This document shows positions 35,984 through 43,839 of a stretch of 46,888 nucleotides of DNA, piece after piece. Numbering within the stretch: the first letter of the stretch is position 1; every line of letters begins with the position of its first letter. A program made the position numbers and the translations under genes. The DNA lies in contig JXCB02000002.1 of assembly GCA_000828075.3 (NCBI GenBank), positions 328,716-375,603 of the forward strand, given 5' to 3'. The notes beneath the pieces are model-generated. The model saw only the letters and a list, made by a program, of their open reading frames with translations, was not told the origin of the DNA and made no database searches. The stretch comes from Tolypothrix campylonemoides VB511288 (GTDB taxonomy: Bacteria; Cyanobacteriota; Cyanobacteriia; Cyanobacteriales; Nostocaceae).

Positions 35984-36808
35984 TCAATTCGCTATTAAAT
36001 TCTCTGCACGCAACAATTCATCAAGACAATCAATCAAGCTATTAGCCTTGTCAAGAATGCCTTGGTTGCTAAATGGATATGCAATACAGAAAATAAGACA
36101 GTTGATATTTTGTTCCATATGCATAGGCAACTTTTCACATAGCTGCTTGGCAAATTGTATCAAGCGTTTCTCTCCAGGGTGAGGTACATAGTTGATAGCA
36201 AAAACAATATCAAAGTAACTCGCTATGAAGGCAGCTATTCGATGGTTGATACTTACAAAATCATGACGAATAATTGCCAATTCTATTTGATGCATATAGG
36301 AAGAAATGTTATTTCTTAAAATCGGATAATTTTTGGCAATGATAGCTTTTCTTAAAGGTTCGGGATAAGGTACATTAGCTGTTTCTTGCAACTGTTTAAA
36401 CCAATCGTTTCGGTCATACAAGGACGTTGAGTGTAAAACGTTCCACCAAAAGCAAGTCGAATAGCCAACCGATGCTTGATGCTTTACAAGTACAGATTCT
36501 AACTGCGCTTCAATCCAATCAGGTGAACGGTACATGATATCAATACCACGTCCAGAATTAGTCTCTATCCATTCATCTCCTGGTTCCCAAAATTGATTAT
36601 TTATTTCGCTACGAGTCGCGAATTTTCTGCTGATTTCAGAACGAATATCTACTGGAATTTCTTCTTCAACGTAGACGTAAAAATCCAAATCGGATAATTC
36701 ATCGAAAACATTAGCTGATTGAGAACCACCTAAAGCAACTGCTACAACTTGAGGCAGTTTACTAAATTCTGAGGCTATACTTTCAGCTAAAGAATTATCT
36801 ACAGGCAT
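35984..36808 (-). CDS. Nucleotidyltransferase-fold protein (DUF4037-like)
   Basis: The 274-residue protein carries a polymerase-beta-type nucleotidyltransferase motif, ALGGSQSANVFDELSDLDFYVYVEE, with the two acidic residues of D-x-D in SDLDF. An alpha-helical C-terminal region follows, including PRKAII-like PLRKAIIAKNYPILRNN. The family includes streptomycin/kanamycin adenylyltransferases and proteins of unknown role; an antibiotic-resistance function is not supported by anything specific here. It lies 50 bp upstream of the GH32-like gene. Confidence 0.8.
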   Translation of the reverse strand: MPVDNSLAESIASEFSKLPQVVAVALGGSQSANVFDELSDLDFYVYVEEEIPVDIRSEISRKFATRSEINNQFWEPGDEWIETNSGRGIDIMYRSPDWIEAQLESVLVKHQASVGYSTCFWWNVLHSTSLYDRNDWFKQLQETANVPYPEPLRKAIIAKNYPILRNNISSYMHQIELAIIRHDFVSINHRIAAFIASYFDIVFAINYVPHPGEKRLIQFAKQLCEKLPMHMEQNINCLIFCIAYPFSNQGILDKANSLIDCLDELLRAENLIAN

Positions 36809-36844
36809 AATATCAAGTCCGGTAATACAACCGTCAAAAATTCA

Positions 36845-36928
36845 TAGGTTTTGACTTTAGTCCTATCTTTACTGAAGATAGCAAAGACTGTTGTCCTTAC
36901 TAGAAATAAGTTTTATTATGGGCAATTC
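36845..36928. repeat. Palindromic dispersed repeat, copy 2 (degraded)
   Basis: TTTGACTTTAGTCC at the left, CTTACTA at the right and the tail AAATAAGTTTTATTATGGGC match the copy at 22253-22330 with several changes. The central palindrome is eroded. It sits in the gap upstream of the nucleotidyltransferase gene. Confidence 0.7.
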
Positions 36929-37067
36929 ACCAAACATAATATAATTTATGCTTTCAAAACGGGCATACCCACTTGAATATGCTACCAGTGAATTATAAAC
37001 ACATCACTAAAAAAATAGGGGGCGTTACCTTCCACTAACGCACCCTTATAGTTTTATGTAAAATCTA

Positions 37068-38156
37068 TTACATTACTTTACATTGCCCGTGATGCCGTAA
37101 CAGATGATCACACAGTACCAGCGCCACCATCGCCTCAACCATTGGCACAGCACGCGGTAACACGCAAGGATCATGGCGTCCTTTGCCTGCTAATGTCGTC
37201 TCTTCACCCTCATTATTGACTGTCTTCTGCTCTTTTCTTATAGTTGCCGTTGGTTTAAATGCTACACGCAGAATGATATTTTCACCGTTAGAAATACCGC
37301 CTTGTATTCCACCAGAACGGTTGGTTACAGTGCGAATTTCACCATTGTCATCAATATAAAATTCGTCGTTATGCTCAAAACCAGTGAGTAACGTCCCCGC
37401 AAAACCGGAACCAATTTCAAAGCCTTTGCTAGCCGGGAGGGACAGCACGCCTTTAGCAATATCTGCTTCCAACTTATCGAAAACTGGCTCACCCAAACCT
37501 TTCGGCACATTTCGCGCTACACATTCCACCACGCCACCAACGGAATCACCTTGTCTGCCAGTTTGTTCAATTAATTCAATCATCCGTTCTGCACATTCAG
37601 CATCGGGACAGCGGGCGATGTTACTTTCAACTTGCTCTAAAGTAACGGTGTTGGGGTCAATGTCGCCTTCTAAATCTTTGATGCGCTTAACATAACCGAT
37701 TACTTCGACATTAGCGACTTGACGGAGAATTTTTTTGGCGATCGCCCCTGCTGCAACTCGTCCAATTGTCTCCCGCGCCGATGATCTACCGCCACCTTGC
37801 CAATTACGAATACCATATTTAGCATCATAAGTTGCATCCGCATGGGAAGGGCGATACTTGACCGCCATTTCATCATAATCCTGAGAGCGCGTGTCTTTAT
37901 TTCGTACCAAGATTGATATTGGCGTTCCCAACGTTTTGCCTTCAAACACCCCAGACAGAATTTCACAGGTGTCAGTTTCCTTTCGAGGCGTCGTAATCTT
38001 ACTTTGTCCGGGACGCCTTCTGTCTAGTTCTACTTGAATTTCTTCTGCGGAAATTTCCAGTTGTGGAGGACAACCATCAATCACGACTCCCACACCGCCA
38101 CCGTGGGACTCGCCGAAAGTTGTGATGCGAAACAGATGCCCAAAAGTATTGCCCAT
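37068..38156 (-). CDS. aroC: Chorismate synthase
   Basis: The 362-residue enzyme makes chorismate from 5-enolpyruvylshikimate-3-phosphate using reduced FMN, the last common step of the shikimate pathway. Signature segments are [30 protein letters not shown] at the start, [30 protein letters not shown] with the catalytic Arg/His region, and [15 protein letters not shown] and [21 protein letters not shown]. Length and layout are typical. The ATG at 38156 is followed by MGNTFG, the family start. It is single by spacing: 259 bp after the nucleotidyltransferase gene's start and 466 bp from psbA. Confidence 0.97.
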   Translation of the reverse strand: MGNTFGHLFRITTFGESHGGGVGVVIDGCPPQLEISAEEIQVELDRRRPGQSKITTPRKETDTCEILSGVFEGKTLGTPISILVRNKDTRSQDYDEMAVKYRPSHADATYDAKYGIRNWQGGGRSSARETIGRVAAGAIAKKILRQVANVEVIGYVKRIKDLEGDIDPNTVTLEQVESNIARCPDAECAERMIELIEQTGRQGDSVGGVVECVARNVPKGLGEPVFDKLEADIAKGVLSLPASKGFEIGSGFAGTLLTGFEHNDEFYIDDNGEIRTVTNRSGGIQGGISNGENIILRVAFKPTATIRKEQKTVNNEGEETTLAGKGRHDPCVLPRAVPMVEAMVALVLCDHLLRHHGQCKVM

Positions 38157-38398
38157 GATGTTGAGGAAGTATCGCCAAGCGCCTGTGGTTTACTTAAGTG
38201 TATTTTCTCACTACAAAGCAATAAACGCCATGATTGTCATTTAGTCATTTCTTTGACTTTTTTTGCTTATTACACATATCTTGTGACACATATCTTGAAA
38301 ATAGAGAAACAAATTTGTCTTAAAACTTTACTTTCCAGATAGCTTGTCACCGCCACTCCATCAGCATCTCTTGCAAAAATTAAAATTTTTTGAATATC

Positions 38399-38430
38399 AA
38401 ACCACAGATGAACACAGATGCACACAGATA
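38399..38430. repeat. Dispersed repeat, copy C (short)
   Basis: AACCACAGATGAACACAGAT followed by GCACACAGATA matches the core of copies A and B with two changes; the flanking parts are not conserved. Confidence 0.7.
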
Positions 38431-38569
38431 ATTTTAGGACTTACGCAAGAACTCTCTGAAGCTCTTATTTCTTTGTGTCCTTTGCGTCCTTGGCGGTTCG
38501 TTTTTTATACTGCGTCCGATTGCAAATAATCCTAAATCGGATTTTTGTCAAAAATCTGTTATTCAAACC

Positions 38570-38601
38570 AAAAAGCGCCCCCCATAAGGGAGACGCTTTT
38601 T
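38570..38601 (-). terminator. Terminator hairpin of psbA
   Basis: AAAAAGCGCCCCCC and GGGAGACGCTTTTT pair around an ATAA loop with two internal mismatches, 21 bp past the psbA stop. The A-run and T-run on the two sides make it usable in both directions. Confidence 0.8.
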
Positions 38602-38622
38602 TTATGAGGCTAAACTTAGTTG

Positions 38623-39705
38623 TTAGCCGTTGATAGCAGGAGCAGACAGAGCTACAGGAGCAACTTCACCAGCAGCCAAATCTAGAGGGAAGTTGTGAGC
38701 GTTACGCTCGTGCATTACTTCCATACCCAGGTTAGCGCGGTTGAGGATGTCCGCCCAGGTTCCAATTACACGACCTTGAGAGTCAATTACGCTGGAGTTG
38801 AAGTTGAAACCGTTGAGGTTGAACGCCATGGTGCTTACGCCCAGTGCGGTGAACCAGATTCCAATTACAGGCCATGCAGCCAGGAAGAAGTGCAAGCTGC
38901 GGCTGTTGTTGAATGAAGCGTATTGGAAGATCAAGCGACCGAAGTAGCCGTGTGCTGCAACGATGTTGTAGGTTTCTTCTTCTTGACCAAATTTGTAACC
39001 GTAGTTCTGGGATTCGGTTTCGGTTGTTTCACGAACCAAGGAAGAAGTTACCAATGAACCGTGCATTGCACTGAACAAGCTTCCACCGAATACACCTGCT
39101 ACACCGAGTTGGTGGAAGGGGTGCATTAGGATGTTGTGCTCTGCTTGGAACACCAACATGAAGTTGAATGTACCAGAGATACCCAGAGGCATACCATCAG
39201 AGAAGGAACCTTGACCGATGGGGTAAATCAAGAATACTGCGGTTGCTGCTGCTACTGGAGCAGAGAATGCTACGCAGATCCAAGGACGCATACCCAAGCG
39301 GTAGGACAATTCCCACTCACGACCTAAGTAGCAGAATACGCCAATCAGGAAGTGGAATACTACCAACTGGTATGGACCACCGTTGTACAACCACTCATCG
39401 AGGGAAGCTGCTTCCCAAATGGGGTAGAAGTGCAAACCAATAGCGTTGGAGGAAGGAACAACTGCACCAGAGATGATGTTGTTGCCGTATACTAATGAAC
39501 CTGCAACTGGCTCACGGATACCATCGATGTCAACGGGAGGAGCAGCGATGAATGCAATGATGAAGCAGGTGGTTGCTGCAAGCAGGGTGGGGATCATGAG
39601 CACGCCGAACCAACCGATGTATAAGCGGTTTTCGGTGCTGGTGATCCACTCGCAGAACCGACCCCATACGTTGGCGCTTTCGCGACGTTGTAAGGTTGTG
39701 GTCAT
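38623..39705 (-). CDS. psbA: Photosystem II D1 protein, Glu130 (high-light) form
   Basis: The 360-residue protein is D1, the photosystem II reaction-centre subunit that binds most of the water-oxidising manganese cluster. Features include [65 protein letters not shown] with the quinone-site histidines, and the C-terminus ending [23 protein letters not shown], whose last 16 residues are removed by CtpA. Residue 130 (in GRE) is Glu, the D1:2 form linked to high-light conditions; low-light D1:1 has Gln. Cyanobacteria carry several psbA copies, so this is one of a family. Confidence 0.98.
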   Translation of the reverse strand: MTTTLQRRESANVWGRFCEWITSTENRLYIGWFGVLMIPTLLAATTCFIIAFIAAPPVDIDGIREPVAGSLVYGNNIISGAVVPSSNAIGLHFYPIWEAASLDEWLYNGGPYQLVVFHFLIGVFCYLGREWELSYRLGMRPWICVAFSAPVAAATAVFLIYPIGQGSFSDGMPLGISGTFNFMLVFQAEHNILMHPFHQLGVAGVFGGSLFSAMHGSLVTSSLVRETTETESQNYGYKFGQEEETYNIVAAHGYFGRLIFQYASFNNSRSLHFFLAAWPVIGIWFTALGVSTMAFNLNGFNFNSSVIDSQGRVIGTWADILNRANLGMEVMHERNAHNFPLDLAAGEVAPVALSAPAING

Positions 39706-39751
39706 TGTTTTATGAGTGCGTTACTTACGTAATATGTATGTATCTGATGTG

Positions 39752-39809
39752 GAGGTAGGTTTCTTTACCTCTCTGTAAATATATTAATGTCTTTATTTAC
39801 TTTTGTAAA
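39752..39809 (-). promoter_or_regulatory. psbA promoter and 5' leader hairpin
   Basis: On the minus strand, TTTACA (39809-39804) and TAATAT (39786-39781) are spaced 17 bp apart, a good -35/-10 pair. Transcription would begin near 39775, giving a leader of about 70 nt. Its first bases include GAGGTA and TACCTC (39771-39752), which form a 6-bp hairpin at the 5' end. A structured leader is common for psbA mRNA stability control, but that role is inferred. Confidence 0.6.
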
Positions 39810-39943
39810 GCCTTTTCAGAAAAATTTATTTCTCTTAGTAGGTCGCCGGGTGTAGGGCTTCGCCGTGAGATCTGCCGAACGGTGTCGGTGAACAGAGGCG
39901 CGATCGCTTGCTCAGCATGAGTTTGCGCTTGTTCAGCGCTTTG

Positions 39944-40978
39944 TCAATTTAATGGCAGAACTGACAGTGCTTGTTCAATATTGAGAGCGAGATACTTATC
40001 TATGGGTACATACATCCAAAACAGCGATCGCTGCGAATTGTAGCAGTTTTTCTGAAAACCCAATGCTGAAGCGAGTTGTTCATTAGCTGGATCTATGGCA
40101 ACTGTATACATATCGCAAAGATTGGGAAAGTCAGCTTGCATCTGAACTAATGTCTTTTTTGAGTCCTCTAAGAATTGACAAATGTTAACTCGCTGTTGAT
40201 AGGGAGTATCTACTTGCCAAACTCGATTATATATAGATGTACAATTTAGGTCGCCTGGTAGAGCGATTTTGAATGGGTCACTTTCTCTGGTGGAGCTAAG
40301 AAGGTAAAGGCTTTTGTTGGGGGGAAGAAAGAAATTCTTTTCAGATTCAGTGGCTGTGGGATGGAAGGCGTAAAAGCCAACGATATGTTCGTTATCACAG
40401 CGACGTAGCACTCGCATACCAGTGGGATATTGCTCTTCCCAGCGGCGCAGTATTCTAGCAATTCTATAAGGTGCAGCAGTTGTCTTTCTGTTTAAAACAA
40501 AAGCACGAGCCAGAAAATTGGCAACGGGAATCGTGTCAATTCGGTGATCAAAGTCATCTGGTACAAGCTGTATAACTTTTCCAGCATGAGCAGATTCGTC
40601 AGGATTTGGTAATGAAGAGCGAATGCGAATGCATATCGTGTTCCCATCAAAGTCTTTTTCAATCAATCCCAAAGCGACGAGTTGATCAATCATCAAACCC
40701 GCCGCGCGATCGCTTCCCCGCCTATTATTTTTATGACAATAGAAAATTTCATAAGCTTCCCGATGCGAACAAGGAACAAACCCTTCTGGTAACTCCAGTT
40801 GAGTTAAAGGCGCTAAACGCTTACCCAATTCTTGCTGCTGTTTGAGTAATAAGTAAGCCCACAATCTCACGAAATATTCTGCCCGACGGCGTGTGACACC
40901 AACCCGTCCTTTAAGCAAAGCGATGTACTTAAGTTGTTGTTCCACTGGAAACCATTGATCAATGGTTGCTGGATTCAT
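39944..40978 (-). CDS. Conserved protein of unknown function (344 aa)
   Basis: I do not recognise the family. The N-terminal half is helical and basic (FPVEQQLKYIALLKGRVGVTRRRAEYFVRLWAYLLLKQQQELGK), suggesting a nucleic-acid or protein-binding role, and includes a CHKNNRRGSDRAAGLMIDQLVALGLIEKDFDG segment that looks like a winged helix. The C-terminal half contains VAIDPANEQLASALGF, which resembles the end of GNAT acetyltransferases (compare A-x-x-L-x-x-x-GF), but the acetyl-CoA-binding loop is not clear. The frame is open to 41068 from a TTG; the ATG at 40978 with AGGGAG about 11 nt upstream is preferred. It is convergent to nothing and upstream of the psbA side by 238 bp. Confidence 0.7.
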   Translation of the reverse strand: MNPATIDQWFPVEQQLKYIALLKGRVGVTRRRAEYFVRLWAYLLLKQQQELGKRLAPLTQLELPEGFVPCSHREAYEIFYCHKNNRRGSDRAAGLMIDQLVALGLIEKDFDGNTICIRIRSSLPNPDESAHAGKVIQLVPDDFDHRIDTIPVANFLARAFVLNRKTTAAPYRIARILRRWEEQYPTGMRVLRRCDNEHIVGFYAFHPTATESEKNFFLPPNKSLYLLSSTRESDPFKIALPGDLNCTSIYNRVWQVDTPYQQRVNICQFLEDSKKTLVQMQADFPNLCDMYTVAIDPANEQLASALGFQKNCYNSQRSLFWMYVPIDKYLALNIEQALSVLPLN

Positions 40979-41369
40979 GTGATGGGACTCCCTGGCAGAA
41001 TTTCGCAAAGCTTGTACAGTTCCCTTGCAAATGCGAATAGATAAGGATAGCCATGAGTCAACAGTCAATAGCCAACAGAAAACAAGCTATCGACTCTTAA
41101 CTACGACCTCTTGGCAGGACGAGACAGTGTAAGCTTATTATTTCGCAATTGCGATCGCTGTCAGACTTCTTTTAGAAAAACTTCACCCTGCTTCAGGTAA
41201 CTTCCAGAAACTTCGACCAACAAAAATTTGCTTCAGTGCTTTTGACCAGCATACAGCTTACGGCATAGACACTACAGAACCCGAAAAATGACAATTCAGA
41301 CAAAGCACCAGATTCATTCTGACTGGTGCTGATTTTTGTCATGTGTGCTTAGTTGTAAAGGAGATTCGC
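40979..41369. other. Divergent gap upstream of the LuxR-type gene
   Basis: This 391-bp gap lies between the unknown 344-aa gene (minus) and the LuxR-type gene (plus). It contains a HIP1 octamer at about 41151 and an orphan plus-strand terminator-like hairpin at 41304-41336. No protein gene is visible; a short RNA ending at the hairpin is possible. Confidence 0.5.
41304..41336 (+). terminator. Orphan hairpin with T-run before the LuxR-type gene
   Basis: AGCACCAG (41304-41311) and CTGGTGCT (41323-41330) form an 8-bp perfect stem followed by GATTTTTG. There is no plus-strand gene upstream, so it ends either a small RNA or the leader of the LuxR-type gene, whose ATG is 34 bp further on. Confidence 0.7.
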
Positions 41370-41996
41370 ATGTACCTTCCGTATGAAGAACCAAATCATA
41401 ACACTCCATATACTGGAGCAAAAGAATCTAAATCACATTTAAAAAGTGAGCAGTTGCAACCTGAGTCCAAGGCTGATCTGCTGCAAGCTGTCATAGAAAG
41501 CTTTGTAGATGGCATTTTGATACTGACTACTGAACGTAAGTTACTCCAAGCTAATGAATGTGCTCGTCGAATTTGCCGACAATTCATTCCAAGGGAAAGT
41601 TCTCCTGATGCTATACCAGAGGAAATTTGGCGCGTTTGTGAGTCTTTAATTGAAAGCCGCGAACTCTTCCCTGGTGAAAAAATTGTCATCGAGTCGGAAT
41701 TAGAAACCGATAGAGGTGTACAATTACGTATTCGGGCGAGATGGTTGCCACTTGCTACAGGTGAGCAGAATTTCTTATTGGTGATTCTGGAAGACCGCAA
41801 TCAGACGAGTCAAAGTATGGCATTGTCCGATGCTAAAAAGTTGGGTTTGACTAACCGCGAGGCAGAAGTTTGGCTACTGCGTCGCGCCAACCTTTCATAC
41901 AAAGAGATTGCACAGCAGCTTTACATTACCATCAATACCGTCAAAAAGCACTTGAAGAACATTCACGCTAAGCAACAGGAAATGCTGTGGTCATAA
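41370..41996 (+). CDS. LuxR-type transcriptional regulator with PAS-like sensor domain
   Basis: The 208-residue protein has a PAS-like domain (about 38-140: LLQAVIESFVDGILILTTERKLLQANECARRICRQF) and a C-terminal LuxR helix-turn-helix, LTNREAEVWLLRRANLSYKEIAQQLYITINTVKKHLKNIHAK. PAS domains sense small molecules, redox state or light, so it is probably a one-component sensor; no phospho-acceptor receiver domain is present. The frame is open from a GTG at 41343, but the ATG at 41370 has AAAGGAG at 41357-41363, a good ribosome binding site. Targets are unknown; the gene faces a possible attenuator. Confidence 0.88.
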   Translation: MYLPYEEPNHNTPYTGAKESKSHLKSEQLQPESKADLLQAVIESFVDGILILTTERKLLQANECARRICRQFIPRESSPDAIPEEIWRVCESLIESRELFPGEKIVIESELETDRGVQLRIRARWLPLATGEQNFLLVILEDRNQTSQSMALSDAKKLGLTNREAEVWLLRRANLSYKEIAQQLYITINTVKKHLKNIHAKQQEMLWS

Positions 41997-42074
41997 TAGG
42001 TAGCAGTGGCAGATTGGGAGACACGGGTATAAGCAAACATAGTAACTGATAGGTCCTAACTCCCAACTCCCAAT

Positions 42075-43145
42075 ATGCCAACTTCTCATTCCCGAATTGT
42101 TACCTACAGTTCTGCTTACACAATTGTTCCGACTTACGAGTGCTTCAATCGCTGTAGCTACTGTAACTTTCGCACAGAGCCAGGCAAGAGCCAATGGATG
42201 ACGATTTCAGAAGCAGAAACACTTTTAAAACCACTTCACAGCCAAGACGTTTGTGAAATTTTAATACTTAGTGGCGAGGTGCATCCCCATTCCTTACAAC
42301 GTCAGGCATGGTTTCAGCGGATTTATGATTTGTGCGAATTAGCTCTTGCAATGGGATTTCTGCCACACACCAATGCAGGACCGCTGAGTTTTGAGGAAAT
42401 GCAACAATTGAAGAAAGTTAACGTTTCAATGGGCTTGATGTTGGAACAGTTAACACCAGAATTATTAAAAACAGTGCATAAACACGCACCCAGTAAATTA
42501 CCAGAAGTGCGTCTACAACAATTACAATGGGCGGGAGAATTAAAGATACCTTTTACTACTGGGTTACTGTTAGGAATTGGCGAAACAGAAGATGATTGGT
42601 GGGAAACATTAGAAGCGATCGCCCAAATTCATCAACGTTACCATCACATTCAAGAAGTTATCCTGCAACCTCACAGCCCTGGAAATCAGCAAACTTTTGA
42701 CGCACCACCCTTTGATCCGCATCAGCTGCCAAGAGTTATTTCTCAAGCACGTCAAATTTTACCACCAGATATTACGATTCAAATACCGCCGAATTTAGTC
42801 AAAGATGCCAAATGGTTACTCGCTTGTATAGAAGCTGGTGCGAGAGATTTAGGCGGAATAGGACCAAAAGATGAAGTCAATCCTGATTATCCGCATCCAC
42901 ATTATCAGGAATTGCGACAAATATTAGAACCTGCTGGGTGGGAATTAGTGCCAAGATTGCCAGTTTATCCACAGTTTGATGATTGGTTGTCGGTGGAGTT
43001 GCAGATTGCTGTTAGGCGGTGGCGAAAGACCTCACCCCCAGCCCCTCTCCTGCAAGGAGAGGGGAGTAGGAATTTTCCCTCGTTCCCAGGCTCAGCCTGG
43101 GAATGCCTAAAACGAGGCTCAGCCTCTAACAGTGCTGCTGGGTAA
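42075..43145 (+). CDS. cofG: 7,8-didemethyl-8-hydroxy-5-deazariboflavin synthase subunit CofG
   Basis: The radical SAM protein (356 residues) has CxxxCxxC at Cys23, Cys27 and Cys30 (ECFNRCSYC). Other features are LILSGEVHPHS, LPHTNAGPLSFEEM, KLPEVRLQQLQWAGELKIPFTTGLLLGIGETEDDW and ARDLGGIGPKDEVNP. With CofH it makes F0, the deazaflavin core of F420 and the antenna of some photolyases. The true domain ends near SVELQIAVRRWR (residue 317); residues 318-356 are translated from an interspersed repeat, so the natural C-terminus has been replaced or extended. A GGTCCTAACTCCC-type repeat lies just before the ATG. Confidence 0.92.
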   Translation: MPTSHSRIVTYSSAYTIVPTYECFNRCSYCNFRTEPGKSQWMTISEAETLLKPLHSQDVCEILILSGEVHPHSLQRQAWFQRIYDLCELALAMGFLPHTNAGPLSFEEMQQLKKVNVSMGLMLEQLTPELLKTVHKHAPSKLPEVRLQQLQWAGELKIPFTTGLLLGIGETEDDWWETLEAIAQIHQRYHHIQEVILQPHSPGNQQTFDAPPFDPHQLPRVISQARQILPPDITIQIPPNLVKDAKWLLACIEAGARDLGGIGPKDEVNPDYPHPHYQELRQILEPAGWELVPRLPVYPQFDDWLSVELQIAVRRWRKTSPPAPLLQGEGSRNFPSFPGSAWECLKRGSASNSAAG

Positions 43146-43225
43146 ACCAGGCAGAACCTCACCCCCAGCCCCTCTCCTGCAAGGAGAGGGGAGTACCCTG
43201 ATTCCCTGGCTGAGCGTGGGAATGC
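43026..43225. repeat. Palindromic interspersed repeats at the cofG end
   Basis: Two copies of a CCTCACCCCCAGCC...CTGCAAGGAGAGGGG block lie at about 43029-43065 and 43158-43195, each followed by a TTCCC...GGGAA palindrome. The first copy supplies codons 318-356 of cofG. A related block with different spacing is inside the MITE-like element at 16735-16765. Confidence 0.85.
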
Positions 43226-43839
43226 CATACAGGGGGGCTGCTGCCTCTAATACCATTTCACGAAATGCGTGATACAAATGATTGGTCTCTAATTCTTTCC
43301 CCCTGCCCCCTGCCCCCTGCCCCCTGCTTACTGCTGCCTATTTGTATCAACCTTAAAGTGAAACGGTATAACAGTGCTGCTGGATAAACCAGGCAGAGCC
43401 TCTATAAACTGCGTTCCCAGCCTGAGACTGGGAACGAGAGAATTTCTCCTTTCGTGGTAACTCTTTCGCGTATGAGTCTTTGGAACTCGCACACGAGTAT
43501 CAGAACTTCGTGAGCGAGTGTTGGATACTCGTGAGCGAGTATTGGAACTTCGTCAATGAATCCCTGGAACTCGTGGACGAGTATCAAAACCTCGTTGATG
43601 AGTCTTGAACACTCGTCAACGAGTATCAAAACCTCGTTGATGAGTCTTGAACACTCGTCAACGAGTATCAAAACCTCGTGAATGAGTCTTGAACACTCGT
43701 CAATGAGTCTTGAAAACTCAAAGACGAGTGTAAAAACTTGATGAACGAGTATTGAATTTTGAACCGCTTACGTCTGTTCCCAACACCTAACTCTCTATAA
43801 TCTCCGCTAGCATAGCGAACAGTGCAATATTTTTTACCT
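43146..43839. other. Repeat-rich gap between cofG and the ATPase gene
   Basis: The gap holds the second CofG-type repeat copy, a CCCCCTG heptamer array (43298-43327), a direct repeat of an AACAGTGCTGCTGG block (43125 and 43372), a CCCAG...CTGGG palindrome (43411-43435) and the 21-bp array (43459-43758). A minus-strand open frame across the array exists only because its period is a multiple of three and the codons happen to lack stops. I see no real gene. Confidence 0.6.
43459..43758. repeat. Tandem array of about 13 units of 21 bp with palindromic ACTCGT..ACGAGT cores
   Basis: The units have the form ACTCGTNNACGAGTNTTGAA or ACCTCGTTGATGAGTCTTGAA, two alternating versions that are near-identical in the middle (43567-43713) and degenerate at both ends. 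Each unit contains an inverted ACTCG/CGAGT core, so each could be a dimeric protein-binding site. The array ends about 80 bp upstream of the ATPase ATG. Confidence 0.9.

Larger units (their letters stand above)
38157..38622. other. Intergenic region between psbA and aroC
   Basis: This 466-bp gap holds copy C of the ACCACAGATG dispersed repeat (38399-38430), AT-rich sequence probably carrying the aroC promoter (38200-38340), a GCGTCCTTGGCGG-type repeat near 38480-38500, and the psbA terminator (38570-38601). No small gene is apparent. Confidence 0.55.

Noticed and set aside
35984-36808. Antibiotic adenylyltransferase
   Set aside because: Only the general nucleotidyltransferase motif is visible; nothing identifies an aminoglycoside substrate.
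43402-43671. Minus-strand open frame of 89 codons with ILVDECSRLINEV repeats
   Set aside because: It is open only because the 21-bp array has a period divisible by three; it runs on into palindromic repeat sequence and has no ribosome binding site.
43459-43758. CRISPR array
   Set aside because: The units are contiguous 21-bp repeats without unique spacers of constant length, and no cas genes are present.
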